Source: an uncultured Collinsella sp. (lineage in GTDB: Bacteria; Actinomycetota; Coriobacteriia; Coriobacteriales; Coriobacteriaceae). Taken from it: a DNA stretch of 64,000 bases. Under the pieces are notes generated by a model. The model had not been told where the DNA came from. It made no database searches and saw only the letters and a list, made by a program, of their open reading frames with translations. Of this stretch, positions 8,753 to 17,739 are shown one piece after another (position 1 is the first letter of the stretch; every line of letters starts with the position of its first letter). The DNA is taken from contig UQKL01000009.1 of NCBI GenBank assembly GCA_900541695.1, forward strand, positions 29,758 through 93,757, written 5' to 3'. Position numbers and translations under genes: made by a program.

Positions 8753-11700
8753 CTAGTCCTCCCTCCTCAGCGTGCCGTTTTCCCAAACATTCTTGGCACG
8801 CGAGCTGCCATCGACCCATTTGTCATTCGCGCGCGTGTTGACGCACGTCACCACCGCATCGCCCGCGCTCGAAGCAGACGAAATCGTCAGCTCGGCAGAT
8901 TTACCGGGCGCCTTGCCCGGCGTGCTCAGCTCGCCCTCGTAGCGCCATGCCCAATTCGTGTCTTCCTCGACGGTATAGATGCCCGTCGGCGCGGCAAATT
9001 GCACGCTGCCGACATACCAGGTCTCGCCGTCTTCGTCGCGCCTCTCGCTAACTTTCACCTCGACCATGCGCGTCTCGGCAGGAGAATCCTCCGACGCCTT
9101 GCGTGCCACCTTAAAGCGGAACGTTTGTCCCATGGCGCTGGCATCGGTGGTCTTTTTGACGATCGTCAGCGCATGGGTCTTGGCGAAGTCGAACACGGCA
9201 TTGCCGTCGCCTTGCTTGCCTTCGCCCGTCTTCTTGGACTCCAGGCGGTTGGCCAAGTCGAACGAACCGTTACCCGAGCCCAAGCTGTAGAGCGAGACAT
9301 ACTGGTCGTTAACGGGTTCCTCCGTCATGGACGCATCAGGACCGTAGCTCGCCCGCTTAACGGTAACAGTCAGCTGCGTCCCCATAAACGGCTCAGCAAA
9401 GCAGACCTTAAAGGGTGCTTTGTCGGCGCTATTGTCGACTGTGTTGGCGGCGTTGGGATCGAGCAGCCATTTAAGCTGCGCGGTGGTCATGGTTACGTGG
9501 TTCTCGGGGTCTGATGTATCCTTGGCGACCACGCGATACGTCACGGGATACAGGTCCATGTCGCCCTTAACCGACTCGTCCTTAAACTCATCCCAAGACT
9601 TCGCAGCGCCACCGTCAGGCACATATCGCCACTCCAGGAAGAGTTCGCGCACGTCACCGCTGGCCGCCCGTTCATCGAGCAGCGCGACGATCTTGGAGTG
9701 GGCGTCCGGGTCGTATGCCACGGACTTTTTCTCCATCTCGGGATTGCCGTCGTTGTCATAGACCGGGTTGCCGCTCTCATCCACCTTGGGAACATCGACG
9801 TTATGGACAAAGCCGGCGCCCGTCGCGCGCTCGCCGTCCGAGTCGACCGTCGCCGTAAAGACGACCGACCCGTCGACACCGTGATAGCGAACCTTATACG
9901 GCGCGATCTTGTACACCGCGGTGTAGGTCACGCTCTCAAAGGGCTCGCTGCCCTCGAGGGGATACTTCTCGTCATCGGTCAACAGGGTGTATTTGCCATC
10001 GGAATCATAGTCGCGCGACCAGCCGGCAAAGTCGTACTTGGTGCCGTCAATGCCCACAACCTCCTTGACAGCCTTGACCTCAAGAGAAATCTGGTCGCCG
10101 GAATCAGTACGGCCGAGACCGCGGACAAGAGCAGGATTCGCGAGATTTGAGTCGATGTTCGATTGAACGGTAACCAGGCTGGGACGGTAGACCGGGTACA
10201 GCTCCATGGGGGCCCTGACCACGGTAGAAGCACTCACCATGCGGATACCCTCCGACCAAGCGACATAGCCCTTGCCAGGTGCCGGCTTGGCTTCCGTCCA
10301 GCCCACGAAGGCGTTGAACGCACCTCCTGTATCCCTATCGATAGCGCTGACGTCATAAGTGGGCTTCGGGATGCTGCCATCAAGGTTGCCGAGCATATCG
10401 CCTTGCTGAGCAACTTTGCCGTCAACATCTTTGGCATTGAGATGGTACACGACCGCCAACGGCGAATAGTACGCCACAAATGTATAGGCCCCGCCGGGTT
10501 CCACCTGATGGGAATACGAGTTATCGCCGTTAGGTTCGATCTCTTCAGCTTCGCCATTCGGAAGCTCGATCTCAACCTTCTGCAACTTATACAGCTCACC
10601 GCCTGCTTTATAAACCGGAGTCGTGACGTCAGGGGTCACCGTTGCCGTAGCAGGGTCGGTGCCCGCGTTGATAACGGGATCGATGTCGTACCTAGGCACA
10701 TTGACCTTGTCCGTGCCCTTAAAACCGGCGCGATACAGGTTGGTGGTGTACCTAACATCGTACTTCGCGTACACCGGATAGGCATCCTGCCACTGGGTGA
10801 CCTTAAAATCTGGTTTCACCAGATACGGTTCGGCCTTATCCGGGTCAGAAGTGGTGAAGGAATCGCCCTCGACATCGTAGATATACTTCCAGACGTCAGA
10901 ACCCTTCTGGACCTCGGCGGTCGAAATCCAGCCCAGGAACTTATAGCCCGGCACGGCCATGTCGGCATCGGTCGGGGAAGCTTCGAGGGTCAGGGGGCTC
11001 TCATACGATCCCTTCTCACCATCTTCTGTCTTTTCGGCCACTTTAACCGACTTATTAACATGCGGGTAGTAATACGTGAACGTCGGATCCGCCCCGTTCA
11101 CCTTGGTCTGCAGCAAGTTACTCTCATAGCGCCGCGTGGCAGTCCTCACGACATTATCGCCCTTGTTGTAGAAATTAACGTCCGTGGTAATCATCGCGCG
11201 AACGTAGTACTTCTTATCTGTACGCACCATGCTCTCGATGGGATTTTTCACATATGTCCAATATTCACCATCGCGCTCAAGCGTCCAGAAATTCAGGCGA
11301 TAGCGATCATTCACCGGTTTGACCGTTACGTTCAGCGAAGCCGAAGTCCAAGTATCGCTTAGCGTTGCAGCGCCTGGAAAATCGGTATCGGCATAGAGAT
11401 TTTTTAGAGTATCGGCTCCCGTATCGTTTTTAACGTTGTGCGAGTACGCGTTAAGGGGACTCACGACAAGGGTTTCCTTCGTGAAGCGCGTGCCACACGT
11501 TTCATAACTATCCTTTATACCGTGGTCAACATGCTCCGGGCCCCAGTGGACGACGTTTTCACGCACGAAGGTACTACCGACGTTTTCCTCAAAGGGCGTT
11601 TGATAGCGATTCCAAACGGAACAAAGTAGCTTGCTGTCCGTAAACTCATGGTTGGTATAAGCCCGAACGTAATAATCCACTCGGTACTCAAAGCGGGCGA

Positions 11701-14215
11701 TGTAGGTATGCGGCGCGGTTAAATCGACATCGGCGGGGAGCGTATAGCTGGGGTCGCGGCTTACGCGCACCTCGAGCGGGGCATCCTCGGTTCCCTTGTT
11801 TTCATACCAACCCAGGAAACGATAGCCGTCGGGCAGCTGGCCCTCCTCGGATATAGCTTTACCGGATACGTCGAGCACCTGTACGGTATACGCGCTTGTG
11901 CCATCTTCTGCAGTCTCAACCTTAACGTCAGTTTTGCCCACACCGTCGCGCCGAGTCTGATCGTCGGTTGCATCCTGCTCATTGCCCTCAAACACCGTCA
12001 TGATGTTCGACACATAGTCGGTGTACACCGGATAAAAATCGGTAGGACCAAGCACAGTGATCTCGGTGCCGGCAGGATAGAACGCACCGGCATTTTTTAG
12101 CTCGGCGAGCTGGGTCGAGGTAATGGCTGCATAGCCACCGTTCATCTGAGCCTCTTCGCTCGGCTTCGTTGTCCAACCGATAAAGGTGGCGCTGGAAGAC
12201 AGCGTGCCACGATCGGTAGGAGCGGCGGGGTTGAGCTTCGCGCCGTAGCGATACCAATCGCCCGATTTGTCGTGTGCAGTGCCGCTCTGGCAATCGAGCG
12301 TTTCGCCCTGGACGTTATAGAACAGCACCTGCGCCTCGTACGAAGCGATAAACAGGTCATTGCCCTTAAAACCGTCGACCCCCTTGGCATTATCGGCGGT
12401 ATAGGTTGACGTTTTCTCGTGCGCCTCGCTCTTCTGGACCTGCTTGCCGGCAGTCACCGCAGCGTCATCGGTCTTGCCGTTAAACCAGCTGTTGTCATGA
12501 TCGATGCGGTTCACTTTAACCCCGGGCTCGCGGAACCAGCCCATAAAACGGTAGCCGCCGTTCTCCTTGGTCAGGCCATCAGGCTTTGCGGAGGTATCCT
12601 GCTTAAACGTTACCGATGTATCGCCCTGGGCCAAGCCCTGAGCCGTTCCCGCCAGCACGGCGCTCACGGCAAAGGCATACGGATCCGAGGTCGCCTGATC
12701 AATACCGAGTTTGGTTGCCGTAATAGTCGCGGTACCCGCACCGGGAAAATCGATCGTCGCCTTAACGCTTTGGCCATGCACGGGGATATTCAGCTTGTAA
12801 TCCATCGCCCATTCGTTTGCATGGTCGCCGCCCAGATAATCGTTATTGGCAGTCGAGCGCATGGTGCCGGCACAGAAGTCGTAGTCGTGCTCTTCCCATA
12901 GCTCACGCGTGGTATAGCGCTCGTCGTCCCACGGGCCATAGCCGTCGCCCTTGGTGGTACCGTCGCCGCCAAAAGAGGGGATCTTCTTCTTAGCCGCGGT
13001 ACCCTGGCTGCTGCCGTTTAGGCTCACGCTCGGCTTAAAGTAGCACTCGGTGACCGTGGCGTCGCTCTTGTTGGCGCGCGCAGCAATACCGCCCAGGTTC
13101 ACGTCGTTTTGGATGATGGGGATCACGGCGATGGGGTTGTATTGACGCGAGCTCAGGTCACCTGCAAAGTGGCTGCGGACGAGCTCATTGCCTTCTTTGG
13201 TTAAAATACGACCCGCCAGGCCACCCGCCCACGCGCGCGTCACGGCGACAACGCCCACGTACGACGCGGCATAGCTGTAGCACTGGGCCGTCGAGAAGCA
13301 GTCGATGATCTTGGCGTCACCTGCCATGCAGCCCACAAAGCCCGAGGCGTACACGTTGTTGCCGCCCAGGGCGCCAATGGCCACGTCGTACTTATTGGTG
13401 ACGTCGGTCATGCCCTTCTCGGCAATCGAGCCGTCGTCCTTACGCGTCGGCGTCACGCGGCAGTACTCGATAGTCGATTTCTCAACGTAGCCGGCAAACG
13501 CCGCCATATACAGACCCTCACCGCCGAGCGCCTGCACGCCCGAAGTCGTGTTGTTAACGGCGCGGCCACCACGTACCTCGCAGTTATAGAGGGTACAGCC
13601 GTCGAGCTCGCCGGCGATGAGACCGCCCTCAAAGCCTGCGTTGGTAATGAGGTTGAGAGCATTGTTGGCGCAGGTCACGTGCAGCGTGCTCTCCATGACC
13701 ATAACGTTTTCGAAACGCGTATTGACGGCCTTGCCCACGATAATGCCACCGCGGAAGTCCGCCCACACGTTGGCGTCCTTGACCAGGAAGTTTTTGATGG
13801 TGGCACCGTTGGTCTCGGCAAAAAATCCCGTATCGCGCTCGGGGTCAAAAGCGTCTTTATCGTAGTTCAGGCCCTCAACGGTGTGGTTTTGACCATCGAA
13901 CACGCCCTTAAACGGATGCTCCTTGTTACCAAACGACAGATGCTTAACGGTGTTTACAACGATGTCTTTCATGTCGTCGCTGTCGAGCTCAATGTCGTTA
14001 TCGAGATAAACGTGCCAGCCGGACGTATCGCGCTCGCGCGACAGCGCCACACACGACAAAAAGTCAGCCTCGTTTTTGATGTGGAATTCGTTTTTGTTCT
14101 CGGGCACGTCCTCGGCATGCACCGCCGTCGGCAGCGCCATAACGCAGCAAATGGCAATCGTCGCGACGGCAACTAGCCTGCTAAGCACGCCCCGGTTCAT
14201 GTTCTTGATCTTCAT
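8753..14215 (-). CDS. Giant modular surface protein with GLUG/beta-helix, InlB-like and Cna-B-like modules (1,820 aa)
   Basis: The signal peptide (residues 1-34, ending AVHA) is followed by a beta-helix-like region (about 40-430) with GLUG-type turns such as 'AGGLAGRILTKEG' and 'FVGCMAGDAKIIDCFS'. A long array of InlB-B-like repeats follows, each with an F/L-x-GW core (YRFMGWFREPG, ATFIGWTTK, YRFLGWYENKG, YKFLGWISTAE, YDFAGWSRD) and a closing Y-x-A-x-Y/F strand. Near the C-terminus, 'HALTIVKKTTDASAM' to 'GIYTVEEDTNWAWRY' is a Cna-B/SpaA-like domain. The end (NDKWVDGSSRAKNVWENG) has no sortase motif or membrane helix. The ATG at 14215 has GGAGG upstream, 3 nt after the previous stop. Likely role: adhesin or stalk shown with the co-encoded fibre subunits. 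The ligand is unknown. Confidence 0.82.
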   Translation of the reverse strand: MKIKNMNRGVLSRLVAVATIAICCVMALPTAVHAEDVPENKNEFHIKNEADFLSCVALSRERDTSGWHVYLDNDIELDSDDMKDIVVNTVKHLSFGNKEHPFKGVFDGQNHTVEGLNYDKDAFDPERDTGFFAETNGATIKNFLVKDANVWADFRGGIIVGKAVNTRFENVMVMESTLHVTCANNALNLITNAGFEGGLIAGELDGCTLYNCEVRGGRAVNNTTSGVQALGGEGLYMAAFAGYVEKSTIEYCRVTPTRKDDGSIAEKGMTDVTNKYDVAIGALGGNNVYASGFVGCMAGDAKIIDCFSTAQCYSYAASYVGVVAVTRAWAGGLAGRILTKEGNELVRSHFAGDLSSRQYNPIAVIPIIQNDVNLGGIAARANKSDATVTECYFKPSVSLNGSSQGTAAKKKIPSFGGDGTTKGDGYGPWDDERYTTRELWEEHDYDFCAGTMRSTANNDYLGGDHANEWAMDYKLNIPVHGQSVKATIDFPGAGTATITATKLGIDQATSDPYAFAVSAVLAGTAQGLAQGDTSVTFKQDTSAKPDGLTKENGGYRFMGWFREPGVKVNRIDHDNSWFNGKTDDAAVTAGKQVQKSEAHEKTSTYTADNAKGVDGFKGNDLFIASYEAQVLFYNVQGETLDCQSGTAHDKSGDWYRYGAKLNPAAPTDRGTLSSSATFIGWTTKPSEEAQMNGGYAAITSTQLAELKNAGAFYPAGTEITVLGPTDFYPVYTDYVSNIMTVFEGNEQDATDDQTRRDGVGKTDVKVETAEDGTSAYTVQVLDVSGKAISEEGQLPDGYRFLGWYENKGTEDAPLEVRVSRDPSYTLPADVDLTAPHTYIARFEYRVDYYVRAYTNHEFTDSKLLCSVWNRYQTPFEENVGSTFVRENVVHWGPEHVDHGIKDSYETCGTRFTKETLVVSPLNAYSHNVKNDTGADTLKNLYADTDFPGAATLSDTWTSASLNVTVKPVNDRYRLNFWTLERDGEYWTYVKNPIESMVRTDKKYYVRAMITTDVNFYNKGDNVVRTATRRYESNLLQTKVNGADPTFTYYYPHVNKSVKVAEKTEDGEKGSYESPLTLEASPTDADMAVPGYKFLGWISTAEVQKGSDVWKYIYDVEGDSFTTSDPDKAEPYLVKPDFKVTQWQDAYPVYAKYDVRYTTNLYRAGFKGTDKVNVPRYDIDPVINAGTDPATATVTPDVTTPVYKAGGELYKLQKVEIELPNGEAEEIEPNGDNSYSHQVEPGGAYTFVAYYSPLAVVYHLNAKDVDGKVAQQGDMLGNLDGSIPKPTYDVSAIDRDTGGAFNAFVGWTEAKPAPGKGYVAWSEGIRMVSASTVVRAPMELYPVYRPSLVTVQSNIDSNLANPALVRGLGRTDSGDQISLEVKAVKEVVGIDGTKYDFAGWSRDYDSDGKYTLLTDDEKYPLEGSEPFESVTYTAVYKIAPYKVRYHGVDGSVVFTATVDSDGERATGAGFVHNVDVPKVDESGNPVYDNDGNPEMEKKSVAYDPDAHSKIVALLDERAASGDVRELFLEWRYVPDGGAAKSWDEFKDESVKGDMDLYPVTYRVVAKDTSDPENHVTMTTAQLKWLLDPNAANTVDNSADKAPFKVCFAEPFMGTQLTVTVKRASYGPDASMTEEPVNDQYVSLYSLGSGNGSFDLANRLESKKTGEGKQGDGNAVFDFAKTHALTIVKKTTDASAMGQTFRFKVARKASEDSPAETRMVEVKVSERRDEDGETWYVGSVQFAAPTGIYTVEEDTNWAWRYEGELSTPGKAPGKSAELTISSASSAGDAVVTCVNTRANDKWVDGSSRAKNVWENGTLRRED

Positions 14216-14218
14216 AGG

Positions 14219-14866
14219 CTAGTTCGCCTCCGGCCAACCCACAACGTCAAGTACGTCGAGGGCGGTATCGCTTGCCTGCTGGTTTTTGGCCTGCACGGCC
14301 TGAACATCGATATCGAGCCTGAATGAGCCGCCGCGCGCGGCATCGTGGTAGTCGTCCACAAAGCGCAGCGAGTCCATGAGGCTTTCCGTCATGGCGCCGG
14401 GGTCGAGCGTGCCGCCACGCCCGGCCAATCCGCGGTAGTAGTACCACCCATCGCCGCCATCGACCCACGGGAACCCCTCGCCCGCGTTCACATGAAACGC
14501 AACGCTGCCCGAAGCATCCGCGCTCGAACCGTCGGGCGCCACCGACGTCATGCGCAGACGCGCGCGAACGTACTCAGGCTGCGTGCCAGCGTTCTCCACG
14601 CGCACAATGCGGCTGATGTCAGAACCCCCGGCCTTGGTGTCGGGATAGTCCCCGTGCTCGTTGGGCTCAAACGGAATCTCCTCGCCCTGCTCGTTGAGGG
14701 TGTATTCGCAGACTCGTACCTTCACGCTGCCAAACGATAGAACGTTGTTCGCCGGAACCATATCAACGGTAAAAGCCAGCGTGCCGCACAGACACGCCAG
14801 GGCCAACAGCGCCATCGCGGCAAGCGCCAAGGTACGTTTCTGATTGTCGGAAAGATTGTTGAGCAT
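14219..14866 (-). CDS. SipW-dependent TasA/camelysin-like subunit (second of three)
   Basis: A 215-residue exported protein whose N-terminal hydrophobic segment runs into CGTLAFTVDMVPANN, a SipW-type cleavage region. The mature domain contains 'RIVRVENAGTQPEYVRARL' (about 85-103), the family's extracellular beta-strand motif, and 'WYYYRG' like other camelysin-related proteins. The start is uncertain: the ATG at 14866 is used, while a TTG at 14878 would add four residues; neither has a strong ribosome site. A terminator-like hairpin (14896-14946) separates it from the first subunit gene, which could lower expression relative to that subunit. Confidence 0.75.
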   Translation of the reverse strand: MLNNLSDNQKRTLALAAMALLALACLCGTLAFTVDMVPANNVLSFGSVKVRVCEYTLNEQGEEIPFEPNEHGDYPDTKAGGSDISRIVRVENAGTQPEYVRARLRMTSVAPDGSSADASGSVAFHVNAGEGFPWVDGGDGWYYYRGLAGRGGTLDPGAMTESLMDSLRFVDDYHDAARGGSFRLDIDVQAVQAKNQQASDTALDVLDVVGWPEAN

Positions 14867-14895
14867 TACGTTCGCCAATCGTCGATAAGGGGGGG

Positions 14896-14946
14896 ACCGA
14901 GATCCCGGCCCGAAAATGGGGGTGGGGAGCGGACCGGGATCTCGGT
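14896..14946 (-). terminator. Strong hairpin within the sipW operon
   Basis: A perfect 13-bp GC-rich stem (14896-14908 with 14934-14946) lies just after the first fibre subunit gene. It lacks a clear T-run, so it may act as an attenuator or an mRNA 3'-stabilising stem that makes the upstream subunit the most abundant product. Confidence 0.6.
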
Positions 14947-14962
14947 GGAGGGGGTTGGATTA

Positions 14963-15649
14963 CTACAGGTCCTTAGCCCAATCCTTGGCAGCAGCCTCAG
15001 CAGACGCAGCCGAGCCCTCAGTGGTGCTGTCTGCAGCGTAAACGAAGCAGTTGACCGTCATCTTGGCATCCTTGGCGAAATCCTTTTGCTCGGTCTCCTT
15101 GGGCGTAGTCACATTGCTGAACAGCTCACCGGTCCACTTGTCCTCGGTCTTGCTGGCAATAAGCGGAGTGGCCTCGGTCTCATTGCCAACATAAACGAAA
15201 AGGCCACCGAGATAATGAGTCGGTTCGCCCTCAACAGCGGTCGCCTCAACGGCCTTCCAACCCTTGTTAATGGTGAAGTAAGTCGTCTTGGAATCAGCAG
15301 TCCCAGCAGACGCTGTCTCGTTCTTCACGAAAACGTACACATAAGCGTTTTCGGACCCCTTGCCAATACCGACATTAGGATTCTTAGGAACAGACACGCC
15401 AGGGGCGAGCTTGGAGTCCGCAACCCAGTTAGTCTCGGTCAGATTGCCGTTGACCTTAGCCTTGTCATCCGGAATCGGCTGATCCGGATTATCAGGATTA
15501 GTGGTGGGGTGGTTGATGCCCGCAGTAGTGAAGTTGTTGGTCAGGCTCGACTGCGCCGTCAGCCATGCATAGGTACCCACGCCGGCAGCCAGCACCAACA
15601 GCAGCAGGGCGGCAATGATGCCGTAGCGCTTTTTCTTCTTGTTTTCCAT
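14963..15649 (-). CDS. SipW-dependent TasA-like major fibre subunit candidate (first of three)
   Basis: A 228-residue protein beginning MENKKKKRYG, a hydrophobic helix and GTYAWLTAQSS (about 25-35), the classic signal for SipW-type cleavage. The mature chain is rich in Thr, Ala and Lys with 'NAYVYVFVKNET' (beta strand) and ends in a charged helix. ATG 15649 has AGGAAGAG 6 nt upstream; a longer frame to 15685 is not needed. It is the first gene after sipW and is followed by a strong hairpin, the arrangement expected for the most abundant subunit. The family forms amyloid-like or pilus-like fibres (TasA) or surface proteases (camelysin); which applies here cannot be told. Confidence 0.78.
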   Translation of the reverse strand: MENKKKKRYGIIAALLLLVLAAGVGTYAWLTAQSSLTNNFTTAGINHPTTNPDNPDQPIPDDKAKVNGNLTETNWVADSKLAPGVSVPKNPNVGIGKGSENAYVYVFVKNETASAGTADSKTTYFTINKGWKAVEATAVEGEPTHYLGGLFVYVGNETEATPLIASKTEDKWTGELFSNVTTPKETEQKDFAKDAKMTVNCFVYAADSTTEGSAASAEAAAKDWAKDL

Positions 15650-15719
15650 CGTTCTCTTCCTTTCGAGAATCGTCTTCCCCGGCAACGGCCCCTACCGCCG
15701 CCGACGCTTTTCCCTGCCG

Positions 15720-16277
15720 CTATGAACGCCGCTCCCTCGCATGCACGCGGGCATGCTTGCCCGCAGGCTCGTCGGGAACCATCCGATCGAGCACTATCGA
15801 CGCCGTGATCAGCAGCGCCAGAACGGCAACCACAACAAGCAAACCAGGCATCGTCGTGCAATATGCGTTGACGAAGCCCAGGTAAGGGACACAAAAAGAA
15901 ACAGTGCCGATAACACTCGAAAAAGGCGTCTGCTCGGCATCGTGCATGATGCTTCCGTCTGCATTTTTGTTCGCAATTCCCTGCGTGCCGATCATCTGCG
16001 CGGCAGGGTCGATCTCGTACACCTGGTGCGTCACCACGGCGCCGTCCGATCGGTAAAAGGTTGCATTGTCGCCCACGGCAATATCCGTTGGCTCAACCTG
16101 GCGGACAAACACCATGGAGCCAACGGGAAGCTCGGGTTCCATAGAGCCCGAAAGCACAGCAAAGGGCGTGTATCCAAATGCGCGAGGCACAAAAGAAACA
16201 ACGGCAAGGGCTATGACAAGCGCGAACGCCAAGCTACTCAAAAGTGCAATAAATCGTTTGAGTCTACGCGCCGTCAA
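15720..16277 (-). CDS. sipW: SipW-type (ER/archaeal-like) signal peptidase I
   Basis: A 185-residue membrane protease with a transmembrane helix near residues 10-30, the catalytic motif SGSMEP (Ser45) and 'GAVVTHQVYEI' with His84. The Ser-His dyad replaces the Ser-Lys pair of ordinary bacterial enzymes and marks the SipW/S26B group. A second membrane helix lies at about 143-165. It should cut the signal peptides of the TasA-like proteins encoded next. The start is a TTG at 16277, with GGGGGA about 12 nt upstream; an in-frame ATG is not available. It heads the operon, 120 nt after a promoter with good -35 and -10 boxes. Confidence 0.9.
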   Translation of the reverse strand: MTARRLKRFIALLSSLAFALVIALAVVSFVPRAFGYTPFAVLSGSMEPELPVGSMVFVRQVEPTDIAVGDNATFYRSDGAVVTHQVYEIDPAAQMIGTQGIANKNADGSIMHDAEQTPFSSVIGTVSFCVPYLGFVNAYCTTMPGLLVVVAVLALLITASIVLDRMVPDEPAGKHARVHARERRS

Positions 16278-16403
16278 AGTGATAATTCATCCCCCTTGAG
16301 GACCTATTCGACCCATCCAAAGGTCAGCAAGTTTCAACAGGAACCGCAAGGCGCTTGAAAAGTGAGTCCGAAATAAGCCAATTTGGAATCTTTTCGTAAT
16401 AAA

Positions 16404-16432
16404 AACATAGCGATGTGCTACACATTTTTCAA
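16404..16432 (-). promoter_or_regulatory. Promoter of the sipW surface-fibre operon with flanking inverted repeat
   Basis: On the minus strand TTGAAA (16427-16432) and TATGTT (16404-16409) are 17 bp apart. An inverted repeat TAGCGAT/ATCGCTA (16408-16414 and 16439-16445) surrounds the -35 and could be an operator. The region 16300-16680 is clearly AT-richer than the neighbouring genes. Confidence 0.65.
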
Positions 16433-16576
16433 TGTTTTATCGCTAAATGCTACTTATTTTGGCGTAAGTGGTCATTTATCCCCAAATTAGTCTGTTTTAT
16501 CCAATACTTATAACTAACCCCCTACGCAACTTCCCCATAGAAGGTTCGATTTTTTGCGGAACTAAAATAATGGTAG

Positions 16577-16585
16577 CCCCCCCCC
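16577..16585. repeat. Homopolymer C9 tract upstream of the sipW operon
   Basis: Nine consecutive C (G9 on the operon's strand) lie about 150 bp upstream of the predicted -35 in an AT-rich gene-free region. Such tracts can slip and alter expression, but here the distance from the promoter is large. Confidence 0.6.
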
Positions 16586-16683
16586 ACATTAAAACAAATT
16601 GCTGGAAGTGCCCTTTATTTCCGACCCCTTTTACTGGAGTTTTATGACAGCCCCATCTAGTTCGCAGCCCATAACCCTCTGAG

Positions 16684-16947
16684 AACCGTGTCCCAGAATT
16701 CACGTCCGGAGTGGGATACGGCTTCCGCTTGTGCCCCCGTCGGGAAACCACATCCCACTCCGATCACAAATTCCGGGTCGCACTTTCCGCCAAGACCCTC
16801 AACGGGAAACCGCATCCCATTCCAAAGGCAAATTCCGGGACGCATTTTCCGAAACCCCACCCATCCGGAAATCCCATCCCACTCCGCGCACATCCGGGCA
16901 TAGAACAATCAGCTTATTAGGCCTTCCATCAATAAAGGGGCGCCCTC
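16684..16947. repeat. Tandem hairpin array, copy 2 (about 62-bp period)
   Basis: About three degenerate palindromic units with arms like CGGGAAACCGCATCCCATTC. They are followed by the same AT-rich tail as copy 1 (CAATCAGCTTATTAGGCC, then a TCAATAAAGG-like end). It is in the same orientation as the array at 7012-7340; together they bracket the 9-kb surface operon. Confidence 0.8.
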
Positions 16948-16960
16948 GTGTCACGAAAAA

Positions 16961-16981
16961 AGCCTCGAGAATCTCGAGGCT
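16961..16981 (-). terminator. Terminator of the flavodoxin-like gene
   Basis: The stem AGCCTCGAG/CTCGAGGCT is followed on the minus strand by a run of six T (16955-16960), 45 nt after the stop codon at 17026. Confidence 0.85.
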
Positions 16982-17025
16982 TTCACATTTGTATTGTTTT
17001 GCACGAAGGACCGCGAACGGCGAAG

Positions 17026-17577
17026 CTACTCTCCCAGCACGGCCTTCTTGGCGGCTGCAGCCATGTTGTCCAGGTCTTCCTTGGTGGGATGGTCCTTCGC
17101 GGCAACCCAGTTGTCGAGCAGCATCTTAAATCGGGCGTTTTCGGGATCTTGCTCGAGCATGGCCTCGTAGCGCTGCTTGACCGCGGGGCCCATCTTGCCC
17201 TGGCACATCGCCCAGCCCGCAAGCTCGGCATCCCCAGCCAAATTGGAAGTTACGCGATCAATAATCTGCTGGTAATAGCTCTGGTCGGCACCAAAACCGC
17301 AGGTGCCAAACAGGAAGACGCGCTTGCCGTGCAAGGCAGAGAGCAACGCCGCGACCGAAGGCGTGCACGCGCCCTTGTCGCACCAAAAACCGACGAGCAC
17401 TGTGTCGGCCGCGCAGGCGCCCTGCGCCTCGAGCGCAACCTGATCTGCATCCGCATCGTCGCTCAACGCCGCGGCATGGACAAACTCAACGCCCGCAGCC
17501 TGCAGAGTGCGCTTGATCGCACCCGAAACCATCCTGGTATTACCGCTCTTGCTGTTGACCACCAAAGAGCATGTCAT
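17026..17577 (-). CDS. Flavodoxin-like fold protein
   Basis: A 183-residue protein starting with a flavodoxin phosphate-binding loop, 'LVVNSKSGNTRMVSGAI' (about residues 5-21), which contacts FMN. 'VLVGFWCDKGACTP' (about 61-74) and 'VFLFGTCGFG' (about 87-96) match the 50s-loop and beta-4 regions of flavodoxin-like proteins. The extra C-terminal helical region of about 60 residues is longer than in a simple flavodoxin. The start is ambiguous: ATG 17577 or GTG 17583, with GGGGGAAA about 9-14 nt upstream. It probably carries electrons for an FMN-dependent reductase elsewhere; no partner is adjacent. It has its own terminator. Confidence 0.8.
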   Translation of the reverse strand: MTCSLVVNSKSGNTRMVSGAIKRTLQAAGVEFVHAAALSDDADADQVALEAQGACAADTVLVGFWCDKGACTPSVAALLSALHGKRVFLFGTCGFGADQSYYQQIIDRVTSNLAGDAELAGWAMCQGKMGPAVKQRYEAMLEQDPENARFKMLLDNWVAAKDHPTKEDLDNMAAAAKKAVLGE

Positions 17578-17739
17578 AGTCACGTTGCTCGTTTCCCCCA
17601 AAACTAAAGCCGCTAATGCAATTTATTAGATGAATATCTTAGTACTAACGTGACAGATGTAAACCACCGTCTGTCGATTGGCGACGCAGACGACATCTTT
17701 GGACAGATTTCGGACAATATGTGCTTCGGATTGAAGCCG

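Noticed and set aside
16497..16751. An 84-codon minus-strand frame through the C9 tract
   Set aside because: No ribosome site, overlaps the repeat array and an AT-rich regulatory region, and has no protein-like pattern.
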